Of a stretch of 64,000 bases of DNA, positions 15,688-24,227 are shown in pieces (the stretch's first letter is position 1; the number at the start of each line of letters is the position of its first letter). Both the position numbers and the translations under genes were made by a program. Origin of the DNA: Pseudomonas graminis (GTDB lineage Bacteria; Pseudomonadota; Gammaproteobacteria; Pseudomonadales; Pseudomonadaceae); NCBI RefSeq assembly GCF_013201545.1, contig NZ_CP053746.1:3920501-3984500 (forward strand). Direction: 5' to 3'. The notes under the pieces are model-generated. The model did not search any database and was not told the DNA's origin. It saw only the letters and a program-made list of their open reading frames with translations.

Positions 15688-17015
15688 ATGCCGACAAAGT
15701 CATCTGGCAGGAGGGCATGTTGCTGCGCCCTCAGCATTTCCAACACAACGACCGCTATTACGACCACCAGCTGAAAATGCGCACTCGGTTAATGGGTGGC
15801 TACGCCTGGGGATTCCTTACGCTGGAGATCGACCTGCAGTTTCTCAACATGGGCAAACTGGTGATTAGCCATGCTTCCGGTATCTTCCCGGACGGCAGCC
15901 TGTTCGAACTGATCGGCAATACGGAGTCGTTGGCGCTCGACATACCGCCCAATACCTGCAACACGCCTGTTTACCTGGCGTTGCCGTTGGTCACTGGCAA
16001 TCTGGTGGAGGCGCGGCGACCGGAACAGTCCGACGTGCTGGCCCGTTACACCGCCTATGAAGCGCAAGTCGCCGATTCAAACGCGGGCGATGACGCAGCG
16101 TGTCAGGTCAGTTGCGGTCGTCCGGATTTCAGATTGCTGCTGGGCGAACAGCAGAGCGATCACGCGTACGTGAAGCTGAAAATCTGCGAGGTGCTCGACA
16201 CTAGCCCTGACGGCGTGGTCAGCCTTGCTCCGGATTTCATACCGACCTACCTCCAGTCCCACGCTTCCAGCTATCTGCTTTCGTGCCTGAAGGAAGTCAT
16301 CAGCATGCTCAGTCACCGGGGCGACAGCATTGCGGAGCGTATTCGCTCGAGTGGCACGGTAGCCGGCACGGAAGTGGGCGATTTCATGATGCTTCAGCTG
16401 ATCAATCGTGCCGAATTGCTGCTGCGTCACTACCTCGGCCTCGAGCATGTGCATCCGGAAGAACTCTATCGCGCGCTGCTGACGCTGCTGGCTGATCTGG
16501 CGACCTTCTCGAGTGACAGCAAGCGCCCGCGGCTGGACAGCCGCTATCGGCACAGCAATCAAGGGGAGTGCTTTCGCAAGGTGATGGAAGCGCTTCGGCA
16601 CATGCTGTCGATGGTGCTGGAACAACACGCCATTGAGCTGGTGCTGCAGCCGCGCCAATACGGCATCACGGTCTCGCCGCTGCACGATCGCACGCTGCTG
16701 GGTTCGGCGTCTTTTGTAGTGGCGGCGAGTGCCCATTGTGACGCCGAGGAACTGCGCCATCGTCTGCCCGCGCACTTCAAGGTTGCACCGGTGGAACGAA
16801 TCCGCCAGTTGGTGAACCTGCACCTGCCCGGAATCAAACTCACCCCGTTACCCGTGGCCCCGCGGCAGATTGCGTTCCATTCGAAAAAAACCTACTTCGT
16901 CCTCGAGCTCAGCTCCGAAGACCTGGAGCAGCTCGAGCGTTCCGGCGGTTTCGCGTTCCATGTGTCCGGTGAGTTCGCCGAGCTTGAGCTCAATTTCTGG
17001 GCCATCAGGAACTGA
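15684..17015 (+). CDS. tssK: T6SS baseplate-membrane connector TssK
   Basis: This encodes 443 residues. The canonical start MNADKVIWQEGMLLRPQHFQ and the terminal ELELNFWAI motif are both present, with LLRHYLGLEHVHPEELYR in the middle. TssK trimers link the TssEFG wedge to the TssL/TssM membrane complex in the cytoplasm. It is translationally coupled to tssJ (ATGA overlap), and tssL starts five bases after it. Confidence 0.95.
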   Translation: MNADKVIWQEGMLLRPQHFQHNDRYYDHQLKMRTRLMGGYAWGFLTLEIDLQFLNMGKLVISHASGIFPDGSLFELIGNTESLALDIPPNTCNTPVYLALPLVTGNLVEARRPEQSDVLARYTAYEAQVADSNAGDDAACQVSCGRPDFRLLLGEQQSDHAYVKLKICEVLDTSPDGVVSLAPDFIPTYLQSHASSYLLSCLKEVISMLSHRGDSIAERIRSSGTVAGTEVGDFMMLQLINRAELLLRHYLGLEHVHPEELYRALLTLLADLATFSSDSKRPRLDSRYRHSNQGECFRKVMEALRHMLSMVLEQHAIELVLQPRQYGITVSPLHDRTLLGSASFVVAASAHCDAEELRHRLPAHFKVAPVERIRQLVNLHLPGIKLTPLPVAPRQIAFHSKKTYFVLELSSEDLEQLERSGGFAFHVSGEFAELELNFWAIRN

Positions 17016-17020
17016 CCGCC

Positions 17021-17908
17021 ATGATCAAGAATAACGACTACCGCCAGGACGACAAAACCGTCCTGGTCAGCCGGCACGGCCATGGCCCGGCGTCCAGGCC
17101 GATGACGGATTCCACGCCGCCGCCGCGCTTCGAGCAACTGGAAGAACGCATGGTCTACGCCGCGCGCCTGCAACCGGCGCAGACGTTCAATGTCGGCATG
17201 AACCCGCTGGTGGCAGCTGCATCGGAGTTGCTGTCCGAAGTGGTCCGGCTCAAGAGCGGTGATATCCCCCAGGACATGAGCGCGCTCCATGGGCATCTGG
17301 CGCACGTGCTGAAAACCTTTGAAGCGCGCGCGCTGCACAATGGCGCCGAGAGCAGTCAGGTCGCTGGCGCCCGCTATGTGCTCTGTACTGCGCTGGATGA
17401 GGCCGTGGTAACAAGCGGCTGGGGCAATGAAAGCGAGTGGTCGCAGATGAGCCTGCTGAGCCGGTTTCACCAGGAAACCTTCGGTGGTGAGAAATTCTTT
17501 CAGCTGCTGGATCGGCTCTCGAAAAACCCGGTCAAGCACCTGCCGATGCTGGAGCTGATGTACCTATGCCTGTCTCTGGGGTTCGAGGGCCGCTACCGGG
17601 TGCAGACCCGTGGGGTGCAGGAACTCGAAAACATTCGCGACGCGGTTTACCGGCAAATTCGCCAGCTGCGGGGTGATGCGCCTCGCGAGCTGTCACCCCA
17701 TTGGGAAGGCCTGAGCAATCAGCGCCGCAGCCTTGTTCGCATCGTGCCCACCTGGATGGTGGTGGGCTTCACCCTGGTCTGTCTGGTTGTGATGTATTCG
17801 GGCTTCGCCTGGGTGCTGCGTGAGCACCGCAATGCCGTTCTGCAGCCCTATCAGCCGTCTGATCAGCTTGCCGTTCACCCCCGATCGCAGCCCCAGCCCC
17901 AGCCGTAA
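17021..17908 (+). CDS. tssL: T6SS inner-membrane protein TssL (DotU/IcmH)
   Basis: This encodes 295 residues. The DotU core is shown by NPLVAAASELLSEV, ARYVLCTALDEAV and SLLSRFHQETFGGEKFF, followed by YLCLSLGFEGRYR. A single transmembrane helix lies near the C-terminus (MVVGFTLVCLVVMYSGF). The protein stops shortly after the helix, with no OmpA or SPOR peptidoglycan-binding extension. It joins TssM in the membrane complex and contacts TssK and TssE in the cytoplasm. tssM starts 13 bases later. Confidence 0.94.
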   Translation: MIKNNDYRQDDKTVLVSRHGHGPASRPMTDSTPPPRFEQLEERMVYAARLQPAQTFNVGMNPLVAAASELLSEVVRLKSGDIPQDMSALHGHLAHVLKTFEARALHNGAESSQVAGARYVLCTALDEAVVTSGWGNESEWSQMSLLSRFHQETFGGEKFFQLLDRLSKNPVKHLPMLELMYLCLSLGFEGRYRVQTRGVQELENIRDAVYRQIRQLRGDAPRELSPHWEGLSNQRRSLVRIVPTWMVVGFTLVCLVVMYSGFAWVLREHRNAVLQPYQPSDQLAVHPRSQPQPQP

Positions 17909-17921
17909 ACAGAGACGTGTG

Positions 17922-20900
17922 ATGAAAAACCTTTTCAAGAAAACCGGCGCGCTTTTGCGTCAGACGTGGGTGTGGACGCTGCTGTTGGTATTGCTCGTGG
18001 CGCTGATGATCTGGTTCTTCGGGCCGGCCCTGGCGGTTGACGACCGAAAGTTCTGGGAGGGTTCAACCTCTCGGCTGTTGACCATCAGTTCGCTGTTCCT
18101 GCTCTGGGGCCTTGCGATGGTCTATGTCAGCTGGCGCGCCGGGGAGCGCAAGACGGCGGTCGAAGGCAGTGAAGAGGGTCAGGCACGCATCCTGCGCGAC
18201 GATCAGATCGATGAGGAGCAGGCTGAACTGACGACGCGTTTCAAGGACGCGCTGAAAACCCTGAAGACCTCGAGCCTGTATCGCGGCCGCAGTGAGCACT
18301 GGCGCACCGAGCTGCCGTGGTACCTGCTGATCGGGCCCGAAGGCAGCGGCAAGACCAGCCTGCTGGACTTTTCAGGGCTCGAGTTTCCGCTGAACAGCGT
18401 CGAGCGCAAGCTCACCCGAGACACCCGGGGCACTCGCCACTGCGATTGGTATTTTGCCAACAACGCCGTACTCGTCGACACCGCAGGGCGGTACCTGACC
18501 CAGCCGAGCGCCGACATCGACCGCAGCGCCTGGTGCACGTTGCTGGGCCTGCTGGGCAAATATCGCCGCAAACGTCCTCTGAACGGTGTACTCGTCACCC
18601 TCCCGGTCGACACGCTGCTCCACGCCAGTGACCCCGAACTCGAGACCCTCGCCGGACAGGTGCGTGCGCGTTTGCAGGAGCTGCGTCAAAAGCTGCACCT
18701 GGAGGTGCCGGTCTATCTGGTGCTGAGCAAGGCCGACAGCCTTGCGGGCTTCGACGTGTTTTTCGATCAACTGACCCGTGAGGAAAGCGATCAGGTCCTG
18801 GGTACCAGTTTCCGGAAAGGCCAGAGCGGCACCGATGCCGACGTACTGCGCAACGAGTTCGCCGAACTGTTGGTTCGGTTGAACAGTCAGGTCATCACTC
18901 GCATTCATCAAGAGCGTGATGCTTCGCGCCGTGGCAGCATTCTGGATTTCCCTCATCAACTCAGTCGCATCGGCGAGCGCGTATGCGTGTTCGTAGAACT
19001 GGCGTTCACAGGCAATCGCTATCAGTCGGCCAGCCAGCTGCGGGGCTTCTACCTCACCAGCGCAGCGCACCTTGATCAGGACATGCACGTGTCCGTTGTC
19101 GGCAAGGGTATGGGGTCGGGTCTCAGCACAGATACGCGGCCGACATTGGGCAGCGGGCGATCCCGATTCATCAACCACCTGCTCAGCAGAGTCATCTTTC
19201 CGGAGGCGGACCTTGCAGGCCTGGACATGCGCGAGCGCCGCCGTATCCATTGGGCACAGCGCGCGCTGTATGTGGGGGCGTTGGCGTCGCTGGCGTTGTT
19301 CGGCACGCTCTGGGCCGTGAGCTTTTCCGGCAACTATGAAAGGCTCGACAGTGTGAGTGCGCTTGCCAGAATCCGGGCCGAGCAACGGTCGGCGAACACG
19401 GCCCCGAATGACCTGCTCGCAACGCTGAAAGCTTTGGATACCCGCTATGCGGCGACGCAGGTCTTCTCCGACAAAGGGGGCGTTGGTTACCAGGTGCGTG
19501 GTGGCCTTTATCAAGGTGAGGTGGTCAGTCCAGTCGTCGCAACTGCCTACGAGCGCGAGCTGGAACGGCTGCTCTTGCCCCAGGTGGCGATGATGCTGGA
19601 GGGACAGATTGCCGCCAACCTGGAGAACCGCGAAGGTTTGCTCAAAAGCCTGCGGGCCTATTTGATGCTGGGCTTGAAAGACCGGCGCGATGCGGCCTGG
19701 CTCAAGGAGCGGGTCGCCGCTGACTGGTCTGAGCTGTACCCCGGCAACTTCGCCGTGCAAAACAGTCTGAACAGCCACTTCGAACGATTACTGAAGCTGC
19801 CCTTCGTCCACGGCCTCAATGATCAACGCGTGGCACAGGCACGGCAGGTGCTGCGCGGTGAGTCTCTGGCGAACGTCATCTACCGGATGCTGCGTGAGCA
19901 GGCGGATGCCTTGCCGGACTACAGTTTTGACCAGCACCTCGGCCCGAAGGCGGGGCTGTTCGTCGGTGCCGATTATGTGATACCGGGGTTCTACACCCGA
20001 CACGGCTACGAGCAGTATTTCTCGGTGCAAGGCTCCCGGGTGGTGACCGATATCCTGCGGGACAATTGGGTACTGGGCGAAGGCACTGACCTCAGCGACA
20101 TGGACATGCGGCGCCTGATGGTCGAACTGGAACAGCTCTATTTTCGCGATTACGCCGATTGCTGGGGCGAAGCGGTCAGCGCGGTCGAGCTGCCCGGGCC
20201 TTTCGATTTTGCCGACAGTGCGGAACAGCTGGCCAGCCTGACGTCGGCTCATTCTCCAGTAATCAACCTGCTTAGGGAGGTTCGAGAGAACACCCGTTTA
20301 ACGCCTGTTGTTGCGCTGACAAACGCTGTCGATACCACCGCGCAGCTCGCGGAAACGGGCGCGAAGGCGGCCAAACTGGCAATCGCCGCATCCGGTAAAG
20401 CCTCTGCAGCGCTGAGTGCATCGGTACCGGTTACCGCACGCAAATCACTGCAGAACCGTTTCGATCCATTGCACCGCCTGCTTGACGACAAGGACGGCCC
20501 GGCCGCAGATCTGACCCCCGTTCTGGCCGCACTCAACGAGCTGCAAATGCAGATGGCCAGCCTCGGTCGAGCCAGTTCCCCCGAGCAGGCGGCATTTGAC
20601 ATGGCCAAGTCACGCATGGGCGGCCAGCGTGATGCCTTGAGCAGTGTGCGCGGTGCATCCTCTCGCCTGCCGCCTCCGGTAAGCGCGTGGTTCAACACCC
20701 TGGCCGAGGACGCATGGCGGCTGGTCCTTCGCGACGCCTATCAGCACGTGAACCAGCACTACCAGAGTGAGGTGTACGGTTTTTACGCCAGGGCGATCAG
20801 CAAGCGCTACCCGTTCAAAGCCGACAGTGCCAGCGATGTCGCGCTCAGTGATTTTCGCGAGTTCTTCAAGGTTCAGGGTGTTGCCGACCGCTTCTTCGAC

Positions 20901-21446
20901 GGATTCCTACGGCCGTTCGTGGGTGGCGAGAAGGGCAGTCATCGTCTGCGCAGTATCGACGGACAAAGCCTGCCGATCTCCCGGGCGTACCTCGAGCAGA
21001 TGAATGCGGCCCGGATCATCCGGCAGGGGTTTTTCGCGGACAATCCGGGCGAGCCTCAAGTGCAGTTCAAGCTCGAGCCTCACACCTTGGACCCGTCGGT
21101 CAGTCGTTCCGAATTCAAGCTGGGTGACAAAACCCTCGAATATCGGCATGGCCCGATCGTTCCGGTGTCCTTCAAGTGGCCCACGGACGCCGAGGCCGGT
21201 CGAACAAGTCTGGTGCTCGACAGAATGGTTGGCCGACCTTTGGGCATCGAAGAAAGCACGGGGCCGTGGTCGCTGTTCCGTTTGCTGGATTCGCTGCAGC
21301 GGGAGGAGTTGACCGGTCGCGACGTGCTGGTGCTGAAGGCCGATGTCGGCGGGCTGCGGGCCAGCTACCTGTTGACCAGTCAGCGCTCGCCAAACCCATT
21401 CGACATGACCGTGCTGCGCAGCTTCCGCATGCCGGCACAACTGTGA
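17922..21446 (+). CDS. tssM: T6SS inner-membrane protein TssM (IcmF)
   Basis: This encodes 1174 residues from ATG 17922; the frame is open for 34 more codons into tssL, but MKNLFKKTG directly before the first transmembrane helix fits the family. Two N-terminal helices lie at about 17-37 and 52-71. A cytoplasmic domain carries Walker A GPEGSGKT at 138-145 and DTAG at 186-189. A third helix at about 448-468 leads into the large periplasmic part (ImcF-related and C-terminal beta domain that docks TssJ). The intact nucleotide site suggests an NTP-binding TssM. The stop shares one base with the PP2C start (TGATG). Confidence 0.95.
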   Translation: MKNLFKKTGALLRQTWVWTLLLVLLVALMIWFFGPALAVDDRKFWEGSTSRLLTISSLFLLWGLAMVYVSWRAGERKTAVEGSEEGQARILRDDQIDEEQAELTTRFKDALKTLKTSSLYRGRSEHWRTELPWYLLIGPEGSGKTSLLDFSGLEFPLNSVERKLTRDTRGTRHCDWYFANNAVLVDTAGRYLTQPSADIDRSAWCTLLGLLGKYRRKRPLNGVLVTLPVDTLLHASDPELETLAGQVRARLQELRQKLHLEVPVYLVLSKADSLAGFDVFFDQLTREESDQVLGTSFRKGQSGTDADVLRNEFAELLVRLNSQVITRIHQERDASRRGSILDFPHQLSRIGERVCVFVELAFTGNRYQSASQLRGFYLTSAAHLDQDMHVSVVGKGMGSGLSTDTRPTLGSGRSRFINHLLSRVIFPEADLAGLDMRERRRIHWAQRALYVGALASLALFGTLWAVSFSGNYERLDSVSALARIRAEQRSANTAPNDLLATLKALDTRYAATQVFSDKGGVGYQVRGGLYQGEVVSPVVATAYERELERLLLPQVAMMLEGQIAANLENREGLLKSLRAYLMLGLKDRRDAAWLKERVAADWSELYPGNFAVQNSLNSHFERLLKLPFVHGLNDQRVAQARQVLRGESLANVIYRMLREQADALPDYSFDQHLGPKAGLFVGADYVIPGFYTRHGYEQYFSVQGSRVVTDILRDNWVLGEGTDLSDMDMRRLMVELEQLYFRDYADCWGEAVSAVELPGPFDFADSAEQLASLTSAHSPVINLLREVRENTRLTPVVALTNAVDTTAQLAETGAKAAKLAIAASGKASAALSASVPVTARKSLQNRFDPLHRLLDDKDGPAADLTPVLAALNELQMQMASLGRASSPEQAAFDMAKSRMGGQRDALSSVRGASSRLPPPVSAWFNTLAEDAWRLVLRDAYQHVNQHYQSEVYGFYARAISKRYPFKADSASDVALSDFREFFKVQGVADRFFDGFLRPFVGGEKGSHRLRSIDGQSLPISRAYLEQMNAARIIRQGFFADNPGEPQVQFKLEPHTLDPSVSRSEFKLGDKTLEYRHGPIVPVSFKWPTDAEAGRTSLVLDRMVGRPLGIEESTGPWSLFRLLDSLQREELTGRDVLVLKADVGGLRASYLLTSQRSPNPFDMTVLRSFRMPAQL

Positions 21447-22174
21447 TGGCGATTGCCGGCCCTTGGCGCAGCGCTGCCCGGACCCACAGCGGCAAGGTCC
21501 GGACACGCAACGAAGATGCGTTTCTGGCGCGTCCCGAGCAGGGACTGTGGGTGGTCGCCGATGGCATGGGCGGGCATCAGGCAGGTGATATCGCCAGCCA
21601 GATGATCGTCGCCAGTCTGGCGGAGCTACCCGTCCATGGAGATTTCGATGACCGGCTCATCCGCATTCGACAATGCCTGCACTGGCTGAACCGTCGATTG
21701 GGCCAGGAGCTGACTGTCAGCGCAGGCCGACACGACAACATCATCGGCAGCACCGTGGTTGCGCTCCTGGCAGAGGAAAACCGGGCGGCGTGCGTCTGGG
21801 CGGGTGATAGCCGCTGCTATTTGTGGCGCGGTCAGCGCTTGTATCAGCTGTCCCGGGACCACTCGCTGCAACAGCAATTGATCGACGAACAACAGATGAA
21901 TGCTCGGCAGGCCCAGGCCCATCCCGGCGCGCACGCCTTGACCCGCGCAGTGGGCGCTGCCGAGCAACTGACGCTGGAGGTGCTGGAACTTGAGGTGTTT
22001 TCGGGCGATGCCTTCTTGCTGTGCAGCGACGGTCTGTACCAAGGGTTGAGCAGTGATGCATTGGGCCACGCGCTGAACCATGCGGTGCCGGAAACAGCGC
22101 TCAAGCGTCTGTTCGATGACGCGTTGCGCGGCGCCGCCCGGGATAACCTGACTGCCGTGGTGATTCGCGGATGA
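21446..22174 (+). CDS. PP2C-family Ser/Thr phosphatase of the T6SS (Stp1/PppA-like)
   Basis: This encodes 242 residues. Metal-binding PP2C motifs are complete: RNEDA at 21-25, DGMGGHQAG from 39, AGDSRCYLW, SRDHS and a final DNLTAVVI. In H1- and H2-type T6SS loci this enzyme dephosphorylates Fha and thereby switches the apparatus off. It is translationally coupled to tssM upstream and overlaps the kinase gene by four bases, so the antagonistic pair is made together. The protein has no membrane segment and is cytoplasmic. Confidence 0.93.
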   Translation: MAIAGPWRSAARTHSGKVRTRNEDAFLARPEQGLWVVADGMGGHQAGDIASQMIVASLAELPVHGDFDDRLIRIRQCLHWLNRRLGQELTVSAGRHDNIIGSTVVALLAEENRAACVWAGDSRCYLWRGQRLYQLSRDHSLQQQLIDEQQMNARQAQAHPGAHALTRAVGAAEQLTLEVLELEVFSGDAFLLCSDGLYQGLSSDALGHALNHAVPETALKRLFDDALRGAARDNLTAVVIRG

Positions 22175-23193
22175 CCAATCCCGTGCACTCGAACCCGGAC
22201 GGGCAGGCAGTGATTGATTCTCCCCGCGATGAACCGCCTGCCGACCTCACCTATTTCGCCTTCACCCCCTCTGAAAAACCTGAACCGGCTCGGGTGCTCA
22301 CTTCAGCCGGACTGAGCGCAATGCCCGATATTCTGGCGAATCGTTATCGCATCGAGCGCCTGCTCGGTGCCGGCGGTATGGGCGCGGTCTACCGCGCGCG
22401 CGATCTGCTGGCCGAGCAATACGGAGATCCCGATCCTTACGTCGCGCTCAAAGTCCTCAACCCAGACTTCGTCGAGTCGCCGGACGCCAGCGCGGTGCTC
22501 TACAGCGAGTTCTGCCTGACCCGATACCTGCGCCATGACAACGTGCTGCGTGTGCATGGGTTTCACGTCGACACCTCATGCCAGCGGGCCTTCATCACCA
22601 TGGAACTCATGCGAGGCCTGACGCTGGACAAAATGCTCTGCGAGCGGCCGCTGGGACTGCCGTGGAAAGAACTGCGGGAGATCGTTCTGCCGCTGTTGGA
22701 CGCCCTGGCCTACGCCCACGCTCGCGGCGTCGTTCACGGTGACATCAAACCCAGCAACATCATGCTCAGTGAAGAGGGCGTGCGGCTGTTCGACTTTGGG
22801 CTCGGCCAAGCCGAGGAGGGCATCCTGTCCGGTCTGCCACACCTGAGCCGCGAGCGTTTTAACGCCTGGACACCGGGTTACGCCGCACCGGAACTGCTTG
22901 AACATCACTCGCTCACGGCACGCACTGACATCTACGCCGTGGCGTGTGTGATCTACGAGCTTGCGAGCGGCAAACATCCCTTTCGCCACCTGACTTCGAC
23001 CCAGGCCCGTGATAAGCATCTCGATTGCGGGTTGCGGGTGCCAGCCTGTTTACCCAACCCTTGCTGGCCGGCCTTGCAAACGGCGCTCGCTTTTGACGCC
23101 GGTGCACGCGCGATAACGGCCGGGCAGATGCGTCACGCCTTCACCTCCCCATCGTCATGGCCGTGGGGCGGAAAAATCCGCAAGCCCTGGTGA
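22171..23193 (+). CDS. Ser/Thr protein kinase of the T6SS (Stk1/PpkA-like)
   Basis: This encodes 340 residues. After about 55 low-complexity residues comes a full Hanks kinase: glycine loop GAGGMGAVY at 66-74, Lys94 in VALKV, catalytic HGDIKPSN near 189-196, DFG near 208 and GYAAPEL. The protein ends shortly after the kinase domain, with no transmembrane helix or periplasmic sensor. It is therefore the short Stk1-like form rather than the membrane-spanning PpkA of the H1 system. It presumably phosphorylates Fha to promote assembly. It is the last gene of the tss operon; a REP lies 34 bases after the stop. Confidence 0.93.
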   Translation: MTNPVHSNPDGQAVIDSPRDEPPADLTYFAFTPSEKPEPARVLTSAGLSAMPDILANRYRIERLLGAGGMGAVYRARDLLAEQYGDPDPYVALKVLNPDFVESPDASAVLYSEFCLTRYLRHDNVLRVHGFHVDTSCQRAFITMELMRGLTLDKMLCERPLGLPWKELREIVLPLLDALAYAHARGVVHGDIKPSNIMLSEEGVRLFDFGLGQAEEGILSGLPHLSRERFNAWTPGYAAPELLEHHSLTARTDIYAVACVIYELASGKHPFRHLTSTQARDKHLDCGLRVPACLPNPCWPALQTALAFDAGARAITAGQMRHAFTSPSSWPWGGKIRKPW

Positions 23194-23226
23194 GGCTGTC
23201 ACTGGTGCGGTGTCAGACCCAGCGCC

Positions 23227-23248
23227 TTCCCGGCTGAAGCCGGTCCTG
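23227..23248. repeat. Single REP after the T6SS operon
   Basis: TTCCCGGCTGAAGCCGGTCC is one REP arm of the GCCGGTC family. It lies between the convergent kinase gene and the hicB pseudogene. Confidence 0.7.
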
Positions 23249-23284
23249 CCAAGAGCTCGTGGAGTTGTCGCGGCCACCTGTGGC

Positions 23285-23689
23285 TTAAATCCGCCCGAGT
23301 TTTTCCAGCGCCGCATCCGCCAGGAACGAAGATCGGCTTTTGACGTTGTGGTCGCGAACATAACGGTCGATCCGCTGTATGACGAATCCCGGCAAGGTGA
23401 CATTGACCTTCTCGGTCTTGCCCAGATAAGGGGTAATGTCGATCTCGACCATACCCCAGCCCATGTTTACGAAGTCGTCATGACCGTGATAAGCCCGAGC
23501 AGACGACGGCATGGGCACGGGGTGACCGTCGGCAACCAGCTCTTCAAGGCAGATGTGGGCAATTTCGACCGCCGCGTTGTAAGCCTCTTCAAACGTGTCG
23601 CCAGCCGTCACCGCGCCGGGAATGTCCGGAATCTGTATGCCGATGGCTGTCGTGTCGTCGCCTCACTCAATGGCGATTGGATATTGCAT
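23285..23689 (-). pseudogene. hicB: HicB-type antitoxin with an in-frame stop at codon 9
   Basis: Read from ATG 23689 the frame is MQYPIAIE, then TGA at 23663-23665, then GDDTTAIGIQIPDIPGAV and onward to a normal HicB end (SRSSFLADAALEKL). The expected residue at the stop is Trp (TGG), so a single G-to-A change explains it. The C-terminal half holds the ribbon-helix-helix-like DNA-binding part (VNVTLPGFVIQRIDRYV). A shorter product could start at the GTG opening the 23285-23611 frame, but it would lack the first beta strand. It follows the hicA remnant by 38 bases in the usual hicA-hicB order. Confidence 0.8.
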
Positions 23690-23727
23690 GGTGCGCTCCC
23701 GCATTGGGATTAATTGGGTGCCAGAGG

Positions 23728-23841
23728 TTATAGACATGCCCGCCTCCTGATGCTTTTGATCGTTCCGATGGGAAGGTCCTTCTTCGGGTGTGGGACCGGG
23801 ATTGCGTTACGGCTGCACGGATGCGTGTAAACATGATGGCG
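23728..23841 (-). pseudogene. hicA: Remnant of HicA toxin (C-terminal part)
   Basis: The minus-strand frame ending at TAA 23728-23730 reads RNAIPVPHPKKDLPIGTIKS, the well conserved end of HicA mRNA interferases. HHVYTHP before it corresponds to the catalytic-His GSHH region. Further upstream no plausible HicA N-terminus continues in frame: the conserved start and the Gly-Ser before the His are lost. This is consistent with a dead toxin whose antitoxin was then free to decay. Confidence 0.7.
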
Positions 23842-24227
23842 AAACATCGCCAAGAATGCCGAAACAGAGCCCTTCCTGCAAAAAAGATGTATTTATTTTT
23901 ATCCACAAATGGCACTGGCTTATCCCCCGGCCCCTATGCTCCTCAGGCGATACAACCGGGCACGTTGTCGCACCTGTAGCACCGGTGTCCGGTTGTGATT
24001 AATCGTTTCATCTGGCATAAAAAGCGGGCTACGGGCTCGAAAATCTAGAAAAACATAGATTAATGGGTCGACGATAGCCGCTGCACGTCCGACCCCGCGC
24101 GCTACCCATCAAGCCTGTTTTGCTCGCTGCCCGAAGCGGAAATCTGTGCCACCCCCTCTGCCTTTCAACCTCATCGAGGCCACTCATCGGCGCGCCCAAG
24201 CGTCCTGCATCAAAAAGGAACGGAAAA
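23842..24227. other. Gene-free spacer between hicA remnant and MFS gene
   Basis: There is no coding frame of support here. The stretch is relatively AT-rich around 23880-23910 and 24000-24060 and probably contains the promoter of the permease gene. No repeat or clear operator was found. Confidence 0.4.
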
